Assembly (NCBI GenBank): GCA_964393865.1
Contig: CAYMUW010000005.1
Coordinates: 1 to 64,000, forward strand
Reading direction: 5' to 3'
DNA length: 64,000 nucleotides
Origin: Suilimivivens sp964393865
GTDB lineage: Bacteria > Bacillota > Clostridia > Lachnospirales > Lachnospiraceae
In this document: one piece after another, positions 35,901-44,109 of the stretch
Layout: each line of letters starts with the position of its first letter
How positions within the stretch are numbered: position 1 is the stretch's first letter
Position numbers and translations under genes: made by a program
The notes under the pieces: generated by a model
Database searches by the model: none
Told to the model about the DNA's origin: nothing
The model's input: the letters and a program-made list of their open reading frames with translations, nothing else

Positions 35901-36472
35901 ATCTGATGGAGCGTTATCAGTTCCTGAAAACCCAGCACGACGATCTGGTGGAAGCGGAAAAAACGCTGGAAGGAATTATTGTGGAGCTGGATACCGCCAT
36001 GCGCAAGCAGTTTAATGAAAAATTTGCGGAGATCGGCAAGGAATTTGACAAGGTGTTCAAGGAATTATTCGGCGGCGGTAAAGGAACCCTGGAGCTGATG
36101 GAGGATGAGGATATTCTGGAAGCGGGGATACGGATTATTGCGCAGCCGCCGGGAAAGAAGCTTCAAAACATGATGCAGCTTTCCGGTGGAGAAAAGGCGC
36201 TTACCGCAATTGCCCTTTTGTTTGCAATTCAGAACCTGAAGCCTTCGCCGTTCTGTCTTTTGGACGAGATTGAGGCTGCACTGGATGAGAATAATGTTGG
36301 ACGATTTGCCAAGTATTTACATAAGCTTACCAAAAACACGCAGTTTATTGTGATTACCCACAGACGCGGTACCATGGAAAAGGCGGACAGGCTTTACGGT
36401 ATCACCATGCAGGAAAAGGGAGTTTCTACTCTGGTAAGCGTTAATTTGATTGATAAGGAGTTGGATAATTAA
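32912..36472 (+). CDS. smc: Chromosome segregation protein SMC
   Basis: An 1186-residue SMC ATPase, the core of bacterial condensin with ScpA and ScpB. The N-terminal Walker A motif GPNGSGKSN lies near residues 31-39. Long coiled coils flank the hinge (about 510-680, with GYGGSVKRVMECK and GGAISGGAFKNNSNLLGRRREIEEL). The C-terminal head has the signature LSGGEKALTAIALLFA near 1090 and Walker B CLLDEIEAALDENNV. The length is standard. It starts seven bases after rnc, and its last base is shared with the ftsY start (TAATG). Confidence 0.97.
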   Translation: MYLKSIEIHGFKSFANKIVFKFHNGITGIVGPNGSGKSNVADAVRWVLGEQRIKQLRGASMQDVIFSGTELRKPLGYAYVAITLDNSDHQLATSFDEVTVARRIYRSGESEYLLNGAPCRLKDVNELFYDTGIGKEGYSIIGQGQIDKILSGKPEERRELFDEAAGIVKFKKRKVAAQKKLEDEKQNLVRVNDILSELEKQIGPLEKQSETAKVYLKKREELKNLDVNMFLLENNRLQEQLRSAQEKLDIASADLEQTTSQYERIREEYEQIEGQIELLGEEIETQRSTLTDTSVMRGKLEGEINVLREQIKSARSNEEHFRSRKSAVQKEMDVKLLDKEGILADKKVIDEQVAEIEKARNEAREKLLQVQKRIEELNNDIESGKNTIIEALNSRATIKSRLGRYDTMTEQINIRKAELTSRLLRIKSDEAQQEAVISKLQEEFEKINDEIRGLNEQQESREEELALIREELAGKDKKLRDTQVNYHQEKSKLEALANLTERYEGYGGSVKRVMECKDQEKGIIGVVADIIKADKKHETAIETALGGNIQNIVTDDEETAKRMIAFLKQTKAGRATFLPLTSIANPQEFKTPEVLKEKGVIGMADELVTTDSKYRNVAKAMLGRIVVIDNVDNAVKIARKFDYGIRMVTLEGELLVPGGAISGGAFKNNSNLLGRRREIEELEQKVKKYLKEIDEILEDIEKTKDRRNKLRLSIEETKAALQKKFIEQNTARLNVIKAEERRDEASEGSLELKNEEREIEKQIQEIKLSKQEIQKELEDSELLEKQVEQQIRKFQAELEEKRRDESDQSAHVAEWDVEVEKMLQQQGFHQQNVDRINGEIERYADELKEIEEGIEKSSQDIVLKETDIAQIEQTIAASHTTQGDTEKKLKENIEKKEQLSAKQKNFFADREALSEKMSGLDKEVYRLTSQKEKYQEQLESQINYMWDEYEITLSDAAALRDEAMTDLSAMKKEVASLKEQIKKLGDVNVNAIEDYRNLMERYQFLKTQHDDLVEAEKTLEGIIVELDTAMRKQFNEKFAEIGKEFDKVFKELFGGGKGTLELMEDEDILEAGIRIIAQPPGKKLQNMMQLSGGEKALTAIALLFAIQNLKPSPFCLLDEIEAALDENNVGRFAKYLHKLTKNTQFIVITHRRGTMEKADRLYGITMQEKGVSTLVSVNLIDKELDN

Positions 36473-37398
36473 TGAGCTTCTTTGGAAGATTAAAGGAAGG
36501 CTTAAGCAAAACAAGAAATAATATTGTAAGCGGTATTGACTCTGTTTTCAGCGGCTTTTCCTCTATTGATGATGAATTTTATGAGGAACTGGAAGAAATT
36601 CTGATTATGGGCGATATTGGCGTGAAGGCCTCTGAACAGATTCTTGACAGACTGCGCAGGCAGGTAAAGGAAAATCACATTAAGGAGCCTGAACAATGCA
36701 GGGAGCTTTTGATTGAAAGCATCAAGGAACAGATAGGCGTTGAGGAAACCGCCTATGCATTTGAACAGGAGAAATCCGTTGTTCTGGTGATCGGCGTAAA
36801 TGGTGCAGGTAAGACTACCTCCGTGGGAAAGCTTGCGGGACTTCTGAAGCAGCAAGGAAAAAGAGTGCTGATTGCGGCGGCGGATACCTATCGTGCAGCG
36901 GCATGTGAGCAGCTTGCGGAGTGGGCGAACCGTGCAGGGGTAGACATTATTCAGGGAGCACAGGGAGCGGACCCTTCCAGTGTGATTTATGATGCGGTCA
37001 GTGCGGCAAAGGCAAGAAATATCGATGTACTGATCTGTGATACTGCCGGGCGGCTTCACAACAAGAAGAACCTGATGGAAGAATTGAAAAAGATGAACCG
37101 CATTATCGACAGGGAATATCCTGAGGCGCATCGGGAAAATCTCATTGTGCTTGACGGAACAACAGGCCAGAATGCTTTAAATCAGGCCAGAGAGTTTGGG
37201 GAAACTGCGCAGCTTACGGGAATTATTCTGACCAAAATGGACGGAACCTCTAAGGGAGGCATTGCCATAGCAATACAGTCGGAGCTTGGAATACCGGTGA
37301 AATATATCGGTGTTGGTGAGAAGCTGGATGATTTGCAGAAATTCGATTCCCAGCAGTTTGTAAATGCGCTGTTTGATGTGGATATTACAGAGGATTGA
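36472..37398 (+). CDS. ftsY: Signal recognition particle receptor FtsY
   Basis: A 308-residue SRP GTPase that docks the SRP-ribosome complex at the membrane. It has a short N-terminal N domain without the acidic A domain of the enterobacterial protein, then the G domain: GVNGAGKTTSVGKLA near residue 108, DTYRAAACEQL, DTAGRLHNKKNLMEEL, TKMDGTSKGGIAI and GVGEKLDDLQKF. It shares its start with the end of smc and works with Ffh, encoded at 42080. Confidence 0.97.
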   Translation: MSFFGRLKEGLSKTRNNIVSGIDSVFSGFSSIDDEFYEELEEILIMGDIGVKASEQILDRLRRQVKENHIKEPEQCRELLIESIKEQIGVEETAYAFEQEKSVVLVIGVNGAGKTTSVGKLAGLLKQQGKRVLIAAADTYRAAACEQLAEWANRAGVDIIQGAQGADPSSVIYDAVSAAKARNIDVLICDTAGRLHNKKNLMEELKKMNRIIDREYPEAHRENLIVLDGTTGQNALNQAREFGETAQLTGIILTKMDGTSKGGIAIAIQSELGIPVKYIGVGEKLDDLQKFDSQQFVNALFDVDITED

Positions 37399-37457
37399 CG
37401 AAGGAACAGCTGCCCGTATCCTGACTGGCAGATATAAGAAAGGTAATGGTTGTTGAT

Positions 37458-38681
37458 ATGGATGAGAATATGTTGACATTGGAAAAATTTGAAGAGGCTT
37501 CGGAAACGGTCAAAAAGGTTGCACAGGAAACCAAGCTTGTGTACAGCGATTTTTACAGTGAGCAGACCGGAAATAAAGTATATTTAAAGCCTGAAAACAT
37601 GCAGTTTACGGGAGCCTACAAGCTGAGAGGCGCTTATTATAAGCTCAGCACCCTGTCCGAGGAGGAGCGTGCTAAGGGACTTATCACAGCATCCGCAGGA
37701 AATCATGCCCAGGGGGTTGCTTATGCGGCAAAGTGCTATGATGTAAAGGCAGTAATTGTTATGCCTACCACAACACCGCTGATAAAGGTGAACAGAACCA
37801 AGAGCTACGGCGCAGAGGTTGTGCTGTTTGGAGATGTTTATGATGAGGCATGTGAGCATGCTTATGAACTGGCAAAGGAGCATGGCTATACCTTTATTCA
37901 TCCCTTTGATGATCCGGCGGTAGCCACCGGTCAGGGAACCATTGCAATGGAAATTTTTAAGGAGCTGCCTCTTGTAGATTACATACTGGTTCCGGTAGGC
38001 GGCGGAGGACTTGCCACAGGAGTATCTACCCTGGCAAAGCTGCTGAATCCCAAGATTAAAGTGATCGGTGTGGAGCCCGAGGGGGCATGCTGTCTGCAGG
38101 CATCCATTAAGGCAGGAAAGGTGGTAACTTTAGAGCATGTCAATACAATCGCTGACGGTACCGCAGTAAAGACACCCGGAACAAAGATATTTCCTTACCT
38201 GTTAGAAAATCTGGACAGTATTATAACCGTTGCCGATGAGGAGCTGGTGGTTGCGTTTCTTGATATGGTGGAAAATCACAAGATGGTGGTTGAAAATTCC
38301 GGTCTGCTTACGGTAGCTGCGTTAAAGCATTTGAACGTAAAGGACAAAAAGGTGGTTTCCATTCTAAGCGGTGGAAACATGGATGTGATTACCATGTCCT
38401 CCGTGGTTCAGCAGGGATTGATTATGAGAGACCGGATTTTTACCGTGTCTGTTCTTCTTCCCGATAAGCCGGGAGAATTAAGTCATGTAGCGGATGTGAT
38501 TGCCAAAGAAAACGGCAATGTAATCAAGCTGGAGCACAATCAGTTTGTTTCCATCAACAGAAATGCCGCTGTGGAGCTTCGTATTACGCTGGAGGCCTTC
38601 GGCACGGAGCATAAGCATCAGATCATTGAAGCTTTGGAAAGAAACGGATATAAGCCAAAGCTTGTGCGAGCTAACATTTAA
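37458..38681 (+). CDS. ilvA: Threonine ammonia-lyase (biosynthetic/catabolic short form)
   Basis: A fold-type II PLP enzyme of about 407 residues that deaminates threonine to 2-oxobutyrate. The PLP lysine is in QFTGAYKLRGAY, the glycine loop in PVGGGGLATGVS, and the SAGNHAQGVAYAA asparagine loop is present. The last about 80 residues (FTVSVLLPDKPGELSHVADVIA) form a single ACT-like domain, as in TdcB/IlvA short forms, so amino acid feedback is possible. The start is uncertain: ATG at 37446, 37458 or 37470, with AAAGG at 37438-37443. It has its own terminator at 38719. Confidence 0.93.
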   Translation: MDENMLTLEKFEEASETVKKVAQETKLVYSDFYSEQTGNKVYLKPENMQFTGAYKLRGAYYKLSTLSEEERAKGLITASAGNHAQGVAYAAKCYDVKAVIVMPTTTPLIKVNRTKSYGAEVVLFGDVYDEACEHAYELAKEHGYTFIHPFDDPAVATGQGTIAMEIFKELPLVDYILVPVGGGGLATGVSTLAKLLNPKIKVIGVEPEGACCLQASIKAGKVVTLEHVNTIADGTAVKTPGTKIFPYLLENLDSIITVADEELVVAFLDMVENHKMVVENSGLLTVAALKHLNVKDKKVVSILSGGNMDVITMSSVVQQGLIMRDRIFTVSVLLPDKPGELSHVADVIAKENGNVIKLEHNQFVSINRNAAVELRITLEAFGTEHKHQIIEALERNGYKPKLVRANI

Positions 38682-38718
38682 AAGAATACAAGGCAGTTAG
38701 ATAGGATAGATTGCAGTC

Positions 38719-38752
38719 AAAAGCACATACTGAATATAGTATGTGCTTTTTT
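38719..38752 (+). terminator. Terminator after ilvA
   Basis: AAAAGCACATACT (38719-38731), a six-base loop, AGTATGTGCTTTT (38738-38750) and two more T. The 13-bp stem is perfect. Confidence 0.9.
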
Positions 38753-38781
38753 GGTGAGCAAAAACAGAATGAGGATAGAAT

Positions 38782-39633
38782 ATGAAAAAGAAGATAAAGC
38801 ATTTTATTGTAATAACCTGTGGAACCTTATTATTCGGCATGGCAATCAGTCTTTTTATTGATCCCGGTAATTTTGCACCGGGAGGCGTTTCCGGGCTTTC
38901 CATTATATTAAGCAGATTGATACCGCTGGAAACGGGAACCTTATTTTTGTTGATTAATATCCCGATCATGTTTTTGGGGGGATGGCAGTTCGGCAGGAAA
39001 TTTCTGATCGGTACCCTGTATGCAACGCTGATGGCATCTGTGTTTACCAATATTTTTAAGACCTTTCCTCCTCTGACGAAAGAGCCTGTATTGGCGGCAA
39101 TTTTTGGCGGAGCGCTTTTGGCGGTTGGTATGGGTATGGTGCTTCGATGCGGAGCAACCACAGGCGGTACGGACATTATTGTAAAATGCATAAGGCGCAG
39201 AAAACCGCATATAAAAACGGGAACATTGTTTTTACTGCTGGATGCAGTGGTGGTGGGTATTGGCGGCGTGGTATTCAGAAATGTGGATGCGGTGCTTTAC
39301 AGTGCTTTATCCACGATGATTACATCCACAGTGCTTGATATGGTGCTTTATGGGCGTGATGAGGCAAAGCTGATTTATATTGTCAGTGACAGGTTTGAGA
39401 TTATTACGGAACGTCTGCTTACGGAAGCGGGGATTGGAGTGACCCATCTGGCAGGGAGCGGCGGATATGAGCGGAAGGAAAAGCAGGTGATTATGTGTGT
39501 TGTGAAGAAGCTGACAGCGCACAGAGTAGAGGAGATTGTAAAGGAGGAGGATGATACCGCCTTTATGATTGTGTCCAGTGCGTCGGAAATTTACGGGGAG
39601 GGATATAAAAGCTATTTTGGGGAGAAGCTGTAG
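38782..39633 (+). CDS. YitT family membrane protein (DUF161/DUF2179)
   Basis: A 283-residue membrane protein. About five to six helices fill the first 190 residues (DPGNFAPGGVSGLSIILSRL and GATTGGTDIIVKCI are family hallmarks), followed by a cytoplasmic DUF2179 domain (about 200-283, with EAGIGVTHLAGSGGYERKE and MIVSSASEIYGEGYK). The family is common in Firmicutes in several copies; the function is not established, and transport has been proposed. It stands between two terminator/promoter boundaries and so is probably a single-gene unit. Confidence 0.92.
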   Translation: MKKKIKHFIVITCGTLLFGMAISLFIDPGNFAPGGVSGLSIILSRLIPLETGTLFLLINIPIMFLGGWQFGRKFLIGTLYATLMASVFTNIFKTFPPLTKEPVLAAIFGGALLAVGMGMVLRCGATTGGTDIIVKCIRRRKPHIKTGTLFLLLDAVVVGIGGVVFRNVDAVLYSALSTMITSTVLDMVLYGRDEAKLIYIVSDRFEIITERLLTEAGIGVTHLAGSGGYERKEKQVIMCVVKKLTAHRVEEIVKEEDDTAFMIVSSASEIYGEGYKSYFGEKL

Positions 39634-39671
39634 CAGCAATTCATCCTTTATAAACTGGAAACGAGAAACAA

Positions 39672-39700
39672 TTGAAAATCCGGCCGTTTCATACTATACT
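39672..39700 (+). promoter_or_regulatory. Promoter of the GH25 lysozyme gene
   Basis: TTGAAA at 39672-39677, a 17-base spacer and TATACT at 39695-39700, 41 bases before the chosen ATG. Confidence 0.65.
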
Positions 39701-39740
39701 TATTTCAGTAATCAATGAACTTATTGGAAAGGTAGAGAAA

Positions 39741-40835
39741 ATGGCAAATACAGCAAGAAGAAGCAGAAGAAAACAACAGATCAGCCTGATTACCAATATT
39801 ATTTTTTGTTTGATCACGCTTACGGCGCTTACCGGCTGCATTATTTTACTTTTGCAGAATTACGGATTAAAAAACGAAACCCAGGAAACAGCCAGTCTTT
39901 TGGCGGAGTATGAAGAGCGGGAGGCGGAGTATCTTTATACCCAGACGGATTTGGATGTTTATTCCGAGGAGGCAGCAAGGCTTGCAACGGAGCAGGAAAG
40001 ACAAGCTGTTTTGGATGAATTGAAGAGCAGAATGGAAAACGGAGATTCCACGGCGGAAGTGCTGAGAAGCTTTTTCCCTGAGGATGTAGTGGTATACTCA
40101 GACGGACAATATTATTTCTTTCCTGTTTTGGACAGCCTAAAGCAGCATGATTATGTATATGACAATTTTATTGTGCAGGATAATAATGAAATTGTTTATG
40201 TGGATGACAATGATGAGGTGCATTCCGTAAAGGGAATCGATGTATCCAGGCATCAGGGCGTAATTGACTGGAGCAAGGCTGCTGCAGACGGAGTGGAATA
40301 TACCTTTATCAGATGCGGCTTCCGTGGAAATACGGAAGGGAAAATTGTGGAGGATGAATATTTTAAAAAGAACATAGAAGGAGCTCTTGATAATAAAATC
40401 GATGTGGGGGTGTATTTTTATACGCAGGCAATTTCCGAGGAGGAGGCTGTGGAAGAGGCTGAATTTTTGCTGGATCTGCTGGAGCCGTATGATATTACCT
40501 ATCCTGTGGTTCTGGATCTGGAGGAGACCGGAAGCAACAGTACAAGAACTGCCGATATGACTAAGGAAGAATACACCAGGGCTGCCATTGCATTTCTGGA
40601 AAAGGTTCGTGAGGCAGGGTATACGCCCATGATTTACGGTAATTTAAAAACCTATATGCTGATGTTGGACATGGAACAGCTTGAGGATTACGATAAGTGG
40701 TTTGCTTACTATGATACGCGTGTGTATTTCCCTTATGAATTTACAATCTGGCAGTACAGTGCAGAGGGAAGCGTAGACGGAATTAAAGGTGATGTAGATA
40801 TGAATATCTGCATGAAGGATTACGGCCATGAATGA
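39741..40835 (+). CDS. Membrane-anchored GH25 lysozyme
   Basis: A 364-residue peptidoglycan muramidase anchored at its N-terminus. A basic head and one helix (about residues 15-40) are followed by a Glu-rich, probably coiled linker and then the GH25 catalytic domain from about residue 163. The motif GIDVSRHQGVIDW opens the domain, the catalytic Asp/Glu pair lies in VVLDLEETG near 258, and the end WQYSAEGSVDGIKGDVDMN is typical. It should cut the glycan bond between N-acetylmuramate and N-acetylglucosamine on the outside of the cell. The ATG at 39741 is chosen because the frame upstream holds the promoter. The next gene overlaps by eight bases. Confidence 0.92.
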   Translation: MANTARRSRRKQQISLITNIIFCLITLTALTGCIILLLQNYGLKNETQETASLLAEYEEREAEYLYTQTDLDVYSEEAARLATEQERQAVLDELKSRMENGDSTAEVLRSFFPEDVVVYSDGQYYFFPVLDSLKQHDYVYDNFIVQDNNEIVYVDDNDEVHSVKGIDVSRHQGVIDWSKAAADGVEYTFIRCGFRGNTEGKIVEDEYFKKNIEGALDNKIDVGVYFYTQAISEEEAVEEAEFLLDLLEPYDITYPVVLDLEETGSNSTRTADMTKEEYTRAAIAFLEKVREAGYTPMIYGNLKTYMLMLDMEQLEDYDKWFAYYDTRVYFPYEFTIWQYSAEGSVDGIKGDVDMNICMKDYGHE

Positions 40836-41670
40836 TACGTTGGAGGCTTCAAAAAGCGGTTATCTGCAGGAAAGGTTTCGTCTGTTTCATTTGAAGGACA
40901 AGGAACCGGTGGAGTATGAATATCATTATCATGATTTTCATAAACTGATCTGGTTTATTTCCGGCGAGGTAGAATATCACATTGAGGGCAAAAGCTATAA
41001 GCTGGAACCCCATGATATTCTGTTGGTCAACAGAGGAGAAATTCATAAGCCTTTTGTGGGTTCCCAGACCGATTACGAGAGGTATGTCTTTTATATTTCT
41101 GCGGATTTTCTGGAGGAGTATTCGGAGGATACCGGAATGCTTGACCTGTGTTTTCAGATGGCAAGACAGGAGCAGGGCAATGTGATTCGCCTTTCGCCCT
41201 CCCAGAGCCGTATGCTGTTTGAAACGGTAAAGCTGCTGGAACATGCGGAACAGGAGGAGCTTTTTGCAAGGGAAATGTATTGCAGAATTCTCTTTTTAAA
41301 GCTTTTGATCGAACTAAATCGATGCTGTATCAGCAACCCGGAGGTGTTCCATAAGATTGCAAGATACGACAAGAAGATTGTGGAGATGATACATTACATC
41401 AACGAAAATCTTGCGGCGGATTTATCCATAGAGACTTTGTCTTCCCGATTTTATTTAAGTAAGTATCACATGATGAGGAAGTTTAAGGAGGAGACCGGCT
41501 ATTCCATGCACCAGTATATTCTGGAAAAGCGTATTCTGGCCGCCCGTAATTTGATTTTGTCAGGCACTCCGGCTGCCATAGCAAGTGCGGATGCCGGGTT
41601 TAAGGACTATTCAACCTTTAGCAGAGCTTACAAAAAGCTGCTGGGGCAGCTTCCATCGGATGATTATTGA
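40828..41670 (+). CDS. AraC family transcriptional regulator with cupin sensor
   Basis: A 280-residue regulator. The N-terminal cupin-type ligand domain has the metal/ligand-like H-x-H-D-x-H residues in EYHYHDFHKLIWFISGEV and LLVNRGEIHKPFVG. The C-terminal double helix-turn-helix runs from about 185, with IHYINENLAADLSIETLSSRFYLSKYHMMRKFKEETG and the second helix-turn-helix GFKDYSTFSRAYKKLLG. Its start overlaps the end of the GH25 lysozyme gene by eight bases, so the two are translated together. Such regulators usually bind sugars or wall fragments, so lysozyme products are a possible inducer, as an inference. Confidence 0.9.
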   Translation: MNDTLEASKSGYLQERFRLFHLKDKEPVEYEYHYHDFHKLIWFISGEVEYHIEGKSYKLEPHDILLVNRGEIHKPFVGSQTDYERYVFYISADFLEEYSEDTGMLDLCFQMARQEQGNVIRLSPSQSRMLFETVKLLEHAEQEELFAREMYCRILFLKLLIELNRCCISNPEVFHKIARYDKKIVEMIHYINENLAADLSIETLSSRFYLSKYHMMRKFKEETGYSMHQYILEKRILAARNLILSGTPAAIASADAGFKDYSTFSRAYKKLLGQLPSDDY

Positions 41671-41672
41671 AA

Positions 41673-41694
41673 TGTCAAGCTTTTTTACTTGACA
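41673..41694. repeat. Inverted repeat overlapping the -35 box of the ylxM-ffh promoter
   Basis: TGTCAAG (41673-41679) and CTTGACA (41688-41694) form a 7-bp inverted repeat whose right arm includes the -35 hexamer. It resembles the repeat beside the rpmF promoter and could be an operator, or an accidental match to TTGACA. Confidence 0.4.
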
Positions 41695-41717
41695 ACTATA
41701 TTGTTTTATAGTATTCT
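41689..41717 (+). promoter_or_regulatory. Promoter of the ylxM-ffh-rpsP block
   Basis: Consensus TTGACA at 41689-41694, a 17-base spacer and TATTCT at 41712-41717, 18 bases before the ylxM ATG. Confidence 0.8.
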
Positions 41718-41734
41718 ATCATAGGTGAGTGCAA

Positions 41735-42076
41735 ATGGAAAAGATCGTGGAGCAGGGACTTTTGTATGATTTTTACGGAGAACTGCTGACCGAGCATCAA
41801 AAGAAAATATATGAGGATGTAGTTTATAATGACCTTTCTCTTACCGAAATTGCCAGGGAGAACGGTGTTTCCAGACAAGGAATACATGATCTGGTAAGGC
41901 GCTGCGATCATACCCTGCAGGAATACGAGAATAAGCTTCATCTGGTGGAGCGGTTTGTCAGTATTAAGAACAGGGTCAGCAGATTGGAAGCGCTGACTGA
42001 GGATGAACAGCTGACAAAAGAGACGCTGATACGGGAGGTTAAAGCCTTCTCAAAACAAATATTAGAGGAACTATAA
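41735..42076 (+). CDS. ylxM: YlxM / UPF0122 putative DNA-binding protein
   Basis: A 113-residue all-helical protein of the UPF0122 family, nearly always encoded just before ffh. A helix-turn-helix related to sigma region 4 is seen in DLSLTEIARENGVSRQGIHDLVRRCDHTL, followed by a coiled C-terminal part. It has been proposed to modulate SRP activity. I start it at the ATG at 41735, six bases after AGGTGA, in place of an in-frame GTG at 41729 that overlaps that site. It is three bases upstream of ffh. Confidence 0.9.
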   Translation: MEKIVEQGLLYDFYGELLTEHQKKIYEDVVYNDLSLTEIARENGVSRQGIHDLVRRCDHTLQEYENKLHLVERFVSIKNRVSRLEALTEDEQLTKETLIREVKAFSKQILEEL

Positions 42077-42079
42077 TTC

Positions 42080-43438
42080 ATGGCATTTGAGAGCTTGACG
42101 GATAAACTTCAAAATATATTCAAAAATCTCCGCAGCAAGGGACGGCTTACGGAGGAGGATGTGAAGCTTGCCCTTAGAGAGGTTAAGCTTGCTCTTCTGG
42201 AAGCGGATGTAAACTTTAAGGTTGTAAAGCAGTTTGTGAAGGCTGTGGAGGAGAGAGCCGTAGGGTCTGATGTGATGAACGGGTTAAATCCGGGCCAGAT
42301 GGTGATTAAAATCGTTAACGAAGAGATGATTTCCCTGATGGGCTCTGAGACCACTGAAATTCAGATGCAGCCCGGAAAGTCCATTACAACCATTATGATG
42401 TGCGGTCTTCAGGGCGCAGGTAAAACCACTACCACAGCCAAAATTGCCGGAAAGCTGAAGCTGAAAGGCAAAAAGCCTTTGCTGGTGGCCTGTGACGTAT
42501 ACAGACCTGCGGCGATTAAGCAGTTACAGTTAAACGGGGAAAAACAGCAGGTAGATGTTTTTTCCATGGGAGATAGTCAAAGTCCTGTGGATATTGCAAA
42601 GGCATCTATAGAGCACGCCAAAAAGAACGGTCACAATGTGGTGATTTTGGATACCGCCGGACGTCTTCATATTGATGAGGACATGATGACCGAGCTTTCC
42701 AATATTAAGGATCAGGTTGAGGTGCACCAGACGCTGTTGGTGGTGGACGCCATGACCGGTCAGGATGCCGTTACAGTGGCAGGTGAATTTAATGACCGCA
42801 TCGGAATTGACGGGGTTGTGCTTTCCAAGATGGACGGCGATACCAGAGGCGGTGCCGCACTTTCCGTCAAGGCTGTTACAGGCAAGCCTATCCTGTATGT
42901 AGGTATGGGTGAAAAGCTTTCCGATCTGGAGCAGTTTTATCCCGACAGAATGGCCAACCGTATTCTCGGTATGGGAGATGTGCTTTCCCTGATTGAAAAG
43001 GCACAGGAAAATCTTTCCATAGATGAGGACAAGGAAAAGGAAATGGCTGCCCGGATGAGGAAGGGCAAGTTTGATTTCGAGGACTACCTGGAGAGCATGA
43101 AGCAAATGCGGAATATGGGCGGTCTCAGCAGCATTTTAAGTATGCTTCCGGGTATGGGAAAGCAGATGGGAAATCTGGAGGCTGCAATTGATGAGAAACA
43201 GCTTGCCAGAACAGAAGCCATTATTTTAAGTATGACTCCCGAAGAAAGGAAAAATCCCAAGCTTTTGAATTTGAGCAGAAAGGGCAGGATTGCAAAGGGG
43301 GCCGGTGTGGATATGGCAGTGGTCAATCGCTTTGTGAAGCAGTTTGAGCAGTCCCAGAAGATGATGAAGCAGATGCCGGGGCTTATGGGCGGCAAACGCG
43401 GCAGAGGCGGGCTTGCCGGAATGAAATTCCCTTTTTAA
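42080..43438 (+). CDS. ffh: Signal recognition particle protein Ffh
   Basis: A 452-residue SRP GTPase that binds signal peptides on ribosomes. The N domain covers residues 1 to about 95. The G domain has GLQGAGKTTTTAKIAG near 107, DVYRPAAIKQL, DTAGRLHIDEDMM, SKMDGDTRGGAAL and GMGEKLSDLEQF. The C-terminal M domain is Met-rich (MKQMRNMGG, MLPGMGKQMG, MMKQMPGLMGG) and binds SRP RNA and signal sequences. No SRP RNA gene was seen in this window. It forms a block with ylxM and rpsP. Confidence 0.97.
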   Translation: MAFESLTDKLQNIFKNLRSKGRLTEEDVKLALREVKLALLEADVNFKVVKQFVKAVEERAVGSDVMNGLNPGQMVIKIVNEEMISLMGSETTEIQMQPGKSITTIMMCGLQGAGKTTTTAKIAGKLKLKGKKPLLVACDVYRPAAIKQLQLNGEKQQVDVFSMGDSQSPVDIAKASIEHAKKNGHNVVILDTAGRLHIDEDMMTELSNIKDQVEVHQTLLVVDAMTGQDAVTVAGEFNDRIGIDGVVLSKMDGDTRGGAALSVKAVTGKPILYVGMGEKLSDLEQFYPDRMANRILGMGDVLSLIEKAQENLSIDEDKEKEMAARMRKGKFDFEDYLESMKQMRNMGGLSSILSMLPGMGKQMGNLEAAIDEKQLARTEAIILSMTPEERKNPKLLNLSRKGRIAKGAGVDMAVVNRFVKQFEQSQKMMKQMPGLMGGKRGRGGLAGMKFPF

Positions 43439-43517
43439 ATTGTTGAAATTGGAAACATGTTCCTGACGGATAGGTTTCTTTTCAAAATAAATATCAATAT
43501 TTCATGGAGGTGAAAAC

Positions 43518-43763
43518 ATGGCAGTAAAGATCAGATTAAGAAGAATGGGACAGAAGAAGGCTCCTTTCTATAGAATCGTAGTTGCAGATTCAAGATCTCC
43601 CAGAGACGGAAGATTTATCGAAGAAATCGGAACTTATGATCCCAACACAGATCCCAGCACCTTTAAGGTAGATGAGGAACTGGCTAAGAAGTGGCTCGCA
43701 AACGGTGCACAGCCTACAGAAGTTGTCAGCAAGATTTTCAAGCAGGCAGGCATTGAGAAATAA
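43518..43763 (+). CDS. rpsP: Small ribosomal subunit protein bS16
   Basis: An 81-residue ribosomal protein with the standard opening KIRLRRMGQKKAPFYRIVVADSR and the GTYDPN turn. GGAGGT lies seven bases before the ATG. It begins the conserved rpsP-khpA-rimM-trmD-rplS series. Confidence 0.97.
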   Translation: MAVKIRLRRMGQKKAPFYRIVVADSRSPRDGRFIEEIGTYDPNTDPSTFKVDEELAKKWLANGAQPTEVVSKIFKQAGIEK

Positions 43764-43794
43764 TAACTGTTGACAACCCTTTTGGAGGTGGACT

Positions 43795-44022
43795 ATGAAG
43801 GAATTAGTAGAAATAATTGCAAAAGCACTGGTAGAGCATCCGGATGAGGTAGTTGTTACCCAGAAGGAAGAAGGTAAGCACATTACCATTGAACTTCACG
43901 TTGCTGCATCCGACATGGGTAAGGTGATCGGAAAGCAGGGAAGAATTGCCAAGGCAATCCGTTCTGTTGTAAAAGCAGCATCATCCAAGGAAAATCAGAA
44001 AGTGGACGTGGAAATCGTCTAA
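43795..44022 (+). CDS. khpA: KH-domain RNA-binding protein KhpA
   Basis: A 75-residue protein consisting of one KH domain, with the GKVIGKQGRIAKAIR loop as the RNA-binding GxxG element. In other Firmicutes KhpA partners with KhpB (Jag/EloR) and affects cell elongation and small-RNA regulation. It lies 31 bases after rpsP, with GGAGGT before the ATG. Confidence 0.94.
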   Translation: MKELVEIIAKALVEHPDEVVVTQKEEGKHITIELHVAASDMGKVIGKQGRIAKAIRSVVKAASSKENQKVDVEIV

Positions 44023-44026
44023 GAGA

Positions 44027-44064
44027 AAGGATGTTCTCGTCGCATGACGAAAACATCCTTATTT
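44027..44064 (+). terminator. Weak terminator-like hairpin between khpA and rimM
   Basis: AAGGATGTT (44027-44035) pairs with AACATCCTT (44052-44060), with an inner TCGTC/GACGA stem, followed by ATTTATG. The T tract is short, so it may act as an attenuator or an mRNA processing site rather than a full stop. Confidence 0.5.
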
Positions 44065-44109
44065 ATGTAATAGAAAAGTGCTCAAAAAGTGCTTGGGGAA
44101 AGGTATTTT

